Shown here: piece by piece, positions 13,701 to 25,700 of the stretch | Position numbering within the stretch: the first letter of the stretch is position 1 | Layout of the letters: the number at the start of each line of letters is the position of its first letter | Assembly (NCBI GenBank): GCA_025642075.2 | Contig: JAODUO010000132.1 | Span: 1 to 64,000 of the forward strand | DNA: 64,000 bases | From: Ridgeia piscesae | Taxonomy: Eukaryota; Annelida; Polychaeta; Sabellida; Siboglinidae | Reading direction: 5' to 3' | Made by a program: the position numbers and the translations under genes | Notes under the pieces: generated by a model | The model's database searches: none | Told to the model about the DNA's origin: nothing | The model's input: the letters and a program-made list of their open reading frames with translations, nothing else

Positions 13701-16700
13701 AAACAAAAAAGGTTCTTGAGAGGCAAAACCTACTAAATTTACTACATTCGAAGAAAATATATATATGAGTTGTTAGTTAAATGTACACACATGTCTGCCA
13801 ACTCTCACCTTTGGCAGAGCCCAGTACATCTGCATAGCTGAAGCCACCGACGAAGACGATTCCACGGAACTTGTCAAGGGTGATGGCGCCGCTGCAGAGG
13901 TCATGCATGTTGACGTCCCAAACCTCGAAGCCAGCCATGTGGAACGCAGCAACCATCTCACGGTCCCCGTTACTCCCCTCCTCTCGGATTACGGCCACCA
14001 GGGGGCGTTGCGAGACTGGAAAACCACGAAAAGGTGTTACTCAGTTAGTGTCCATTCCGAAGGTATGTTCATAACAATGTAGCGCCCGGGTTTGTTTCTG
14101 GGAGATTAAGGGAAGCGAAAGAGAGAGGGGAGTGGGGATAGTTGGTGGGGAGAACTGGGAAAGAACAGGAAGGGAAAAAATTTGAGGACCAATATAAAAA
14201 CTGGACACACAGGAAAATAAGAGCACAACATAAAAGTTTAACAAACACATAAGGATGCTTTATTTAATAACATCAATAAAATTGTACAAACTAGATACAT
14301 CCTGATGTATATAGCTTACTATGAAAATGTCATTAATGAGACGCTATTTATAAACTTGGCACACTGCCAATAATGCTTCCCCACCTGGTGGCAGAACCGC
14401 GTCTCCATTGCTGTCAATGCGACCGGGCTCCGATGGGTCAAAGGTCAGATGGAATGGTGGAGCTCTCCTGTTTCGGAGTCCCTGCTGTTCTGCCTCAACA
14501 CAGTCTGTGTTACATTGTCGCCGCTCCAACCGGAAGCTGGTCTCTTCCCATAAGTCCCTGAGGTCGGCCATCTTAGCATCGAGCATGCAGACACCATTCA
14601 CCGAGACCATCACCTGGACAAGAACACATATCTCAAGTAAATAAACACTGATATCAAAAGTGTAACTGGATACTAGTTAAACTCGTGTTTTTGTTGAAGC
14701 TTGGAAAGTATCATGGTAGTCAAACACATAATTGAATGGACCATAAAGCACTGTTGGCAGTTTTATAAGAAAACAACAAATTGATACAATATAATGATAA
14801 ATAAATACAAGGCATAATTACTGTGGCATTGCTGTCAACAACTTGACTAGATGAACCAATCACATGGCAGGTAACATCCTGGGCTTCAAACAGTGCCAGA
14901 ACTGTCTTCTCATTGGATGGTTCGATTTCCATAATAAGGCCAAGTTCCTCGGCAAACAGAACATCGATTGGTGCCACTGAAACCACATCGAGAGGCATTT
15001 AACAATCATTAATTTATAGTTCATTAGCGTGAACCACCGTTGGCTGACAAAACTAGGGAAAAACTGTGACTGAATATAATTAGCTAGTTTGATAACTATG
15101 AACTAGAAGTCTTGGTTGTTGGAAAAACACAAAGAGTGTTGTAATTAGCTTATCTGACCCCTGCAATGTGACAAACATAGTGAGCTTACAGTAAGTATCA
15201 ATGCTCTATTTACAATTTAACCATTTACGTACGACATGCCCCTTTAGCCGTCTCACCACTTGTGACACTTCTGTACGACAGGCCCCTATTCAAGGTTTGA
15301 CAATCGCTGTCATTCAAAGCCACTTTTTGTATATGGTGGCCAAGCTAAATAAATTATCTAATTAATTGTTTCTGTAATTTATTATCACTTAAAAACAGTT
15401 TATAAAGACTTTCCTGGGTTTTGAAGATGGATTATCCAAATCAACGGTGGCCACAATGGCGGAAGACAGTATTTCAACCAGTGAGTTGCCACTGTATGTT
15501 TTGGATGGCTTATTTGATAGTTTTGGCGAAGAAATTATATAGGATGATGATGTTCGAAACGATGATGTTGGCAACTGACCGTGACAGTGGAAGTATTTTT
15601 TATCAATCCTCAGAAGGCAGTGATGATGAAAGTGACAGCATGAACCCAGAGGAAGAGCTGTGTACCGTGTTGTCATTTTACTTTCTGATTATTGTACTTT
15701 ACAAAAATACATAACATCCCTATTCATAAAATGCATATTTGGTCCTCAAATCTTGACTTGAAATTAGGTTATCAACTTTGCTGCACATTCACTGGGAATG
15801 CCGTACTCATTAGTCACAGCAGATCAGGGCTGTAAGACTGAAAGGGTTAAACATTTTGACTGCAAAATGTTCAACGTTATGAATACTGTTCTGATTCAGT
15901 CCTTAATAGCAAGTGTTTCATGTATTGTCAACATCTTCACTCTAGACTTTAAGAACATTGTACAAAAAGACATATCCTTTTATTTAACTCTAATTACAGG
16001 TCTACTACTTGTTTCTCAGCGCAAACACATCATGCAAAACTTCATTCTGTTTAAGGGAAAGCCAACGACACAAGAGTGCATTCCTTCAGAGAGCAGTATC
16101 AGTCTTCTCCATACCTGTGGCTGCTGCAGGGATGTCCACCTTGACGCCACAGTTCCCTGCGAAAGCCATCTCCAGGACAGAGCCAATGAGTCCGCCATCA
16201 CTGACATCATGACCAGCCAATAGCAAACCATCTGAAAGACACCACAGCACTGCCTGTGAACAACCACAGCAAGCACACAACACTGCCTGTGAACAACCAC
16301 AGCAAGCACACAGCACTGCCTGTGAACAACCACAGCAAGCACACAGCACTGCCAGTGAACAACCACAGCAAGCACACATCATTGCCTGTGAACAACCACA
16401 GCAAGCACACAGCACTGCCTGTGAACAACCACAGCAAGCACACAGCACTGCCTGTGAACAACCACAGCAAGCACACAGCACTGCCTGTGAACAACCACAG
16501 CAAGCACACAGCACTGCCAGTGAACAACCACAGCAAGCACACACACTGCCGTGAACAACCACAGCAAGCACACAGCACTGCCTGTGAACAACCACAGCAA
16601 GCACACAGCACTGCCTGTGAACAACCACAGCAAGCACACAGCACTGCCAGTGAACAACCACAGCAAGCACACAGCACTGCCTGTGAACAACCACAGCAAG

Positions 16701-19700
16701 CACACAGCACTGCCTGTGAACAACCACAGCAAGCACACAGCACTGCCTGTGAACAACCACAGCAAGCACACAGCACTGCCAGTGAACAACCACAGCAAGC
16801 ACACAGGACTGCTGTGAACAACACAGCAAGACACACATTGCTGTGAACAATCACAGCAAGCACACAGCACTGCCTGTAAGAACAGAGGCATACAATTTGA
16901 AAACAAGCAACGTACAAGGACTGCCTGTGAACAATCACAGCAAGCACACAGCACTGCCTGTGAACATTAAAAAATCACACTTGAACAACCACAGCAAGCA
17001 CACAACACTGCCTGTGAACAACCACAGCAAGCACACAGCACTGCCTGTGAACAACCACAGCAAGCACACAGCACTGCCTGTGAACAACCACAGCAAGCAC
17101 ACAGCACTGCCTGTGAACAACCACAGCAAGCACACAGCACTGCCTGTGAACAACCACAGCAAGCACACAGCACTGCCTGTGAACAACCACAGCAAGCACA
17201 CAGCACTGCCAGTGAACAACCACAGCAAGCACACAGCACTGCCAGTGAACAACCACAGCAAACACACAGCACTGCCAGTGAACAACCACAGCAAGCACAC
17301 AGCACTGCCAGTGAACAACCACAGCAAGCACACATCACTGCCTGTGAAAAACCACAGCAAGCACACAGCACTGCCTGTGAACAACCACAGCAAGCACACA
17401 GCACTGCCTGTGAACAACCACAGCAAGCACACAGCACTGCCTGTGAACAACCCCAGCAAGCACACAGCACTGCCTGTGAACAACCACAGCAAGCACACAG
17501 CACTGCCTGTGAACAACCACAGCAAGCACACAGCACTGCCTGTGAACAACCACAGCAAGCACACAGCACTGCCAGTGAACAACCATGTAGGCATACAATT
17601 ATGTAAAATAATTAGGTTAATAGGATTAATTAAAAATTACGTACACCACAAACAGTTTAAACAATTAAAATAATCCACTTAAAGCTTCTTCAAACATAAA
17701 CCAATAAAAGCTTCACGCCGAAGTTGCAAAACATACAGGAGTAGTATAAAGTCATAGCTACATATAGTAACTCGATTATGCAATAAATGACCACCTTATT
17801 CTCACCTAAGAAGCTACATACCAAGGATATCTCTTACAAACATTACATTTTTCAGTGGTGATATTTTTCAGTGGTGTTTTTTCACAGTGGATGAAGATGC
17901 ACTTAGTGTATTTTTTATTTTCTATTAAGTAATTATTAGATAATACAAAGTAAAGTTTTGCATTATAGTAACATAGAGTCACTTGACCCTAGGGGAGTTC
18001 ACCTTTGACACAGTCCTGTGTGACGTTGAATGCGCGGGAGAAGAGATCGGGGTCTTCCAAGTCGGGGGCGGTGTCTCCAATCTGGCCGTAGCACTGGGCC
18101 AGAGCACTGCCCCCAAGTCTGTGTTTGCCCGGACACAGTGGCACATACAGCAGCACACCTGCGGGAAACAGTCACATTCCTGTAAGCGCACACTGCACAG
18201 TTGACCACCTCACTAAGATGACCAGCTGTGGACAATTCCATCATTAAATACAATCTGTTGATAAATTTAAGGAGCCTTTTCAAAATACAAAATATATACA
18301 TTGTATAGCGGGGGGGGGGCATTATTTCAGTGTCCCCTGTGGCTTGACCTAGTGAAGAGAATTTGGGAGAGTACAAGATCTTTAGGAGCGAAATAAATTT
18401 TAAAGAGAAAAAAAATCAGGTTTATAAACTCATAATGAAACAGTTGAATATTTATTTGATGAGGGCTACAAGTATTTAGACCAAGATATTTTTGAATAAC
18501 ACACTGATGAAAAAGACATTTGAAAACCGAGTTCATTTTTGATAAGTCTACAAATCACAGATATATCAGTTACTCACCTCCACTACGGGCAGGGCACTTG
18601 AGGTCAGGGGTCACGGTCGCTGTGATGTCAGGACAGCCAGCGTACACCGAAACAACAAGGCTTCCTGCAATGATAAAAATAATGAAGACACACCAACAAA
18701 ACACTGGTTACAATGAGAACGACTCACAGTTGTCTGTACCTGGGTGAAAATGATTATTAGAACATTTGTGGAATCGGGTGTCTAAAGTGGGACGGTAGCA
18801 TATGCACCAAACATGAAATGACTCGGAGGATGACCCAGTATGACTCTAGAGAAGGCTTGCTAACGCATGTCATTCAAATGCACATTTTAATATATGGCAA
18901 TTGAATGCAATTGTACAATTTTCAACGCATTCGAACCATAAATGTTCGCATTCGATCGCGAACCATAAACATTTGAATGCAAAACAAATGCATATCAAAT
19001 GCTGGAATATTGCAAACATAATTGTTATCATACACGGCATCACATGAGTCACCCATCATACACGGCATCACATGAATCACCCATCATACACGGCATCACA
19101 TGAGTCACCCATCATACACGGCATCACATGAGTCACCCATCATACACGGCATCACATGAGTCACCCATCATACACGGCATCACATGAATCACCCATCATA
19201 CACGGCATCACATGAGTCACCCATCATACACGGCATCATATGAGTCACCCATCATACACGGCATCACATGAGTCACCCATCATACACGGCATCACATGAG
19301 TCACCCATCATACACGGCATCACGAGTCACCCATAATACATGCAGTTGGTGACATTATTGTTGCAGTGGGCCTTAAATGGTAACTTACTTTAAGTTTTAT
19401 TAATTATGCATACTGTAAACAGCTTTAGAAAAAAACAGCGTGTTTGTAATTTGTACATTATTATTTAAAACATAATATTAGTTTTTTATATTCCATGCTA
19501 AATTACACATAATTTTATTATATAGGCCTACAGCTCAACAATAAAAAACGCCAAGGAACATTCACATTTGAAGACAGACATTTGAATGCACATTCGAATG
19601 CAGCCACTAAACATTAGCATTGGAATGTATTAGGCATTCACTTTCGAATAAAGTTATGCATTCACATTTGAATGCATTGCTACGCATTCATTAACAAGCC

Positions 19701-22700
19701 AACTCCGCAGCCAATCCAACAGATAATGTGCAAAATATGCTTTTCATTACAATTTCCGAGGCACAACTCTCAAATTACAAACACCATTTCGGGCCTATTA
19801 AAGACTATTTGCCTCTTGTTCTCTAATCTGATCTGACCCCATTCACACACTAGTTCTCCTCCATGCGCCAAAGAGACGAACCAACACATCGCCATGTAAC
19901 AGCGGTTGTCTGAAAAAGTGAACGTAAGTGTAATGTTACAAAAGTTAAATTAACTGTGAAAAACTGAAACAATAACCATTTGAACAACGTGACCAGAAAT
20001 AGGTACACTGTCAATTAAATTCCGAACCAATTATCTACCGACCACTCACCTGGGGCCTTCACTGTTTCCGTGTCAACCCGGGCGGCCATGCTGAGCGAGT
20101 CTTTACCACCGTCGATAGCGACACCTAGTGCCTGCATGACGTCACACATCGCACGACACGCATCGACTAGAAGCGCCCCCTCACCAGGTAACTTGGCCGC
20201 CCACATCCAGTTTCCACTGCATTTGACGTCCTACAAAGACAAGTGAAGATTACGACTAGGCTGTGAATGAATGACACCAAGTAAATAGAAGATTACGATT
20301 AGACTGACTGAGTGACACTAAGTAAATAGAAGATTACGACCAGACTGTGAATGAGTGACACTAAGTAAATACAAGATTACGACAAGACTGTGAATGAGTG
20401 ACACTAAGTAAATACAAGATTACGACACGACTGTGAATGAGTGACACTAAGTAAATACAAGATTATGACTACAATGTGAATGAGTGACACTAAGTAAATA
20501 CAAGATTAAGACCAGACTGTGAATGAGTGACACTATGTAAATACAAGATTACGACTATACTGTGAATGAGTGACACTAAGTAAATACAAGATTACGAATA
20601 GACTGTGAATGAGTGACACTAAGTAAATACAAGATTACGACAAGACTGTGAATGAGTGACACTAAGTAAATATAAGATTACGACACGACTGTGAATGAGT
20701 GACACTAAGTAAATACAAGATTATGACTACAATGTGAATGAGTGACACTAAGTAAATACAAGATTAAGACCAGACTGTGAATGAGTGACACTATGTAAAT
20801 ACAAGATTACGACTATACTGTGAATGAGTGACACTAAGTAAATACAAGATTACGAATAGACTGTGAATGAGTTACACTAAGTAAATACAAGATTACGAAT
20901 AGACTGTGAATGAGTGACACTAAGTAAATACAAGATTATGACTACAATGTGAATGAGTTACACTAAGTAAATACAAGATTATGACTACAATGTGAATGAG
21001 TGACACTAAGTAAATACAAGATTACGACAAGACTGTGAATGAGTTACACTAAGTAAATACAAGATTACGACAAGACTGTGAATGAGTTACACTAAGTAAA
21101 TACAAGATTACGAATAGACTGTGAATGAGTTACACTAAGTAAATACAAGATTACGAATAGACTGTGAATGAGTGACACTAAGTAAATACAAGATTAAGAC
21201 TACAATGTGAATGAGTGACACTAAATAAATACAAGATTATGACTACAATGTGAATGGGTGACACTAAGTAAATACAAGATTACGACTACAATGTAAATGA
21301 GTGACACTAAGTAAATACAAGATTAAGACTACAATGTGAATGAGTGACACTAAGTAAATACAAGATTAAGACTACAATGTGAATGAGTGACACTAAGTAA
21401 ATACAAGATTAAGACTACAATGTGAATGAGTGACACTAAGTAAATACAAGATTAAGACTACAATGTGAATGAGTTACACTAAGTAAATACAAGATTATGA
21501 CTACAATGTGAATGAGTGACACTAAGTAAATACAAGATTACGACTACAATGTGAATGAGTGACACTAAGTAAATACAAGATTACGACAAGACTGTGAATG
21601 AGTTACACTAAGTAAATACAAGATTACGACACGACTGTGAATGAGTGACACTAAATAAATACAAGATTATGACTACAATGTGAATGAGTTACACTAAGTA
21701 AATACAAGATTACGACTACAATGTAAATGAGTGACACTAAGTAAATACAAGATTAAGACTACAATGTGAATGAGTTACACTAAGTAAATACAAGATTACG
21801 AATAGACTGTGAATGAGTGACACTAAATAAATACAAGATTATGACTACAATGTGAATGAGTGACACTAAGTAAATACAAGATTATGACTACAATGTGAAT
21901 GAGTGACACTAAGTAAATACAAGATTACGACAAGACTGTGAATGAGTTACACTAAGTAAATACAAGATTACGACACGACTGTGAATGAGTGACACTAAAT
22001 AAATACAAGATTATGACTACAATGTAATGAGTGACACTAAGTAAATACAAGATTACGACTACAATGTGAATGAGTGACACTAAGTAAACACAAGATTATG
22101 ACTACAATGTGAATGAGTGACACTAAGTAAATACAAGATTACGACAAGACTGTGAATGAGTTACACTAAGTAAATACAAGATTACGACACGACTGTGAAT
22201 GAGTGACACTAAGTAAATACAAGATTACGACTACAATGTAATGAGTGACACTAAGTAAATACAAGATTACGACTACAATGTGAATGAGTGACACTAAGTA
22301 AATACAAGATTACGACCTGACTGTGAATGAGTGACACTAAGTAAACACAAGATTATGACTACAATGTGAATGAGTTACACTAAGTAAATACAAGATTACG
22401 AATAGACTGTGAATGAGTGACACTAAGTAAATACAAGATTACGACTACAATGTGAATGAGTTACACTAAGTAAATACAAGATTACGACTACAATGTGAAT
22501 GAGTGACACTAAGTAAATACAAGATTACGACCTGACTGTGAATGAGTGACACTAAGTAAACACAAGATTATGACTACAATGTGAATGAGTGACACTAAGT
22601 AAATACAAGATTACGACTACAATGTGAATGAGTGACACTAAGTAAATACAAGATTATGACTACAATGTGAATGAGTTACACTAAGTAAATACAAGATTAC

Positions 22701-25700
22701 GACTACAATGTGAATGAGTTACACTAAGTAAATACAAGATTACGACTATACTGTGAATGAGTGACACTAAGTAAATACAAGATTACGACTACACTGTGAA
22801 TGAGTGACACTAAGTAAATACAAGATTATGACTACAATGTGAATGAGTGACACTAAGTAAATACAAGATTACGACTATACTGTGAATGAGTGACACTAAG
22901 TAAATACAAGATTACGACTACAATGTGAATGAGTTACACTAAGTAAATACAAGATTACGACTACAATGTGAATGAGTGACGCTAAGTAAACACAAGATTA
23001 CGACTACAATGTAATGAGTGACACTAAGTAAATACAAGATTACGACTACAATGTGAATGAGTGACACTATGTAAATACAAGATTACGACTACACTGTGAA
23101 TGAGTGACACCAAGTAAATACAAGATTACGACTATACTGTGAATGAGTGACGCTAAGTAAACACATCTTCAGTTTGACGTTACGTGCGAAAGTTTGAATC
23201 CTGTATTGCAAACCTCAAAATTATTTAGATACCGTGTACATCGTTAATTATCGTAATACTGAAATATACTCACTTTTAATGACGTAATACGTGCCCATAC
23301 GAGATTGGTCAGAGCCTCGCCAACTGACATACGAGCTCCGCAGTCTGCATCGACAAGGCCTTTGATTGGCTGTTCTCCAACAGCAGTGGCTCCACCTACC
23401 TGAATCATAAAAAAACAGAAACGTAGTCTTTTGGGGTATTATCACATTTAGCTACAGAGCAGTGATGCCACATCTAGCTACAGACCAGTTTATTGCTATG
23501 AAACAGCCTTTTAATAAAATCTCATTTACTTGTGACTCCTACTAGAAATTAAACAGATAACTGTCAAACTATTTATTAAAAATTTGGTTACTTAAAAGCA
23601 AAAACTAAATAAAAACAATAAATAGACAGCAGTATTATTACAGACCATGTACCAACAACAAACTGGCATAGTTTGAATTTCAGAACATTATCTATAATCC
23701 GTGTAAAGAACCAAATAAAATGACTCACTGTGTCAAAATGTGAGAGAGCTACAACAGCGACATCAGCCAGCGGAGTGTGTAGCGGTCCAACACACTGTTG
23801 CTGGGCAACCAGGCCCGTCACTGACCGGTCCACCTGGTGGCAGGAAACAGGAAAATATGTGACCAGACAAATGGTAGATATCTGATTGACCCAGAAACCA
23901 AGAATGGAGATCAATTTTCTTCACATTTACCCAACCACAATACTACTCTATGCTGCTTTCAATGTAACAATTGGGTCATGATATTTTTACTCACATTAAA
24001 CCTGCGTCATGGAAATGTTGTCATGACATGAACTGCCAAGTAAATGTATCATTCATTGCAACGCATTTCGGTTGGGTTTGATGGTCCATTGGGCTAAATA
24101 TACAGTAATTTCATCAAGACATGCGTAGGACTGAAATGTAAATTAGTACTTTTTAAGACGTGTATAATGAAGGTTGTCACCTTATTTGTCAGGTAGCGTT
24201 TGCTCGCTACTGCTGGCAGCCGCAATACCCGCTCAAGTGCGTCTGTCACGCTCAATGATTCTGGCAAGGTCACTTTCTTCAATGGAAGGGCGGAATGCTC
24301 AAGTTTGAAAACCTGTGTGAAGATATTACATTATTTCACATGTGGTGTGGGTTCGTAGCAGAAAACCATGATCGTATTTGTTATGGGGAGATACAACATA
24401 CCGTTTCTGGTAAAGGACATTCATTAACTATGAGAGAAGTAACAAAGATTTGTTTATATTCACCTGTTTATATTCTCATATGACCCAGTGACCGTACTTC
24501 CCTGAATGAATAAAAGAGGAGTTAAAAAATTCTTTTTGAAAAGCCTATGACAACGTATGTGTATGTGAGAGGCAATCAACGTAATCACACACACACCTTC
24601 TGGGGCATGGAGCCAAGGACAAGCCCAAGGTCAAGGTCAACTGGGTAATGTGGTTCTATCTTCTGTCTTTTTGCACCGTCCAAACTAGACTCATCAGACC
24701 GATCATCGTCCAGTTGAATCTACAAATTAACACCAGATATACGGTAGTTTAATAAAGATATTAATAATGTAATCACTCACACGCATACATAATGTGGCAC
24801 CCCAAGCACAGTAGTTAACACTGTTAGTAAGTTTTGTTCTTAACCATTTCAGTGCTACAGACCTGAGACGCTACGATCTGGTCTGAATACTGCATTCCCA
24901 ATTATTTGCCATGAAATTCGAATGCATCACTTCGACTCAAGTTTTCAACGATAAATTTTATCAATAGGAATAACATAAATATTCTGAATATTCAACAAGT
25001 AACATACCGGTAGTTACGATTTATTTTAATTTCACAATTGTAAACATGGCAAATACATCATTCACAATTAGCATAATGACTGACTATATCATACTACCAC
25101 TGTTAGTTGCAGGTTTGCCTCCATTGGTAATGTTACAAAGTCGTTTATCGACACAGTTTTTACCTATTATTATAATCCTCACTGGCTATATCTGACAAAA
25201 TTCATCACTAATGCTATAAAAACAATCCCTCTAAGTATGTCGTTACATGGTAAATTGTCATTGATGACATAAGTAACATAGTCGCAGATTTTTGTAGTCA
25301 ACTACATAAAAAATGCACAAGTCTAAAAAGATTTGCTATTACGCTCTTATGACTACAACATGTTGAAGGTTTACTGCCTGCCGACTTGTGTTTAGGTTAC
25401 TTTATTGCACTCGGAACAATGTCCGCAATTTGACAGATTTCAGCCGCGACACATTCAAAAGATAAACAAATAGCTTCAAAACGAAACTGATTAGCAATAA
25501 TGCTGAAACGTTGCTGAAACGAATTAAACGCAATACACTTTGACATTTCACTTTCCCAAGTTCTAAAGAGCAGACTTACTGTTACAAGTTACTGCTGGGC
25601 CAATTCGGGGAAGAGGAGCTGGCTCCCCCTTTAAATATAGTTTTTATGATAACTGGATTCCTCCTCCAAAGCAACAGTATATATAAATATGTGTGTGTGC

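Noticed and set aside
16256..17594. Long reading frames on both strands across the 33-bp array
   Set aside because: The unit length is divisible by 3 and lacks stops, so frames stay open by arithmetic. The protein is a pure 11-residue repeat, and the array is intronic to PFAS.
16241..23166. CRISPR-like arrays
   Set aside because: The units are direct tandem copies without unique spacers, in an animal genome.
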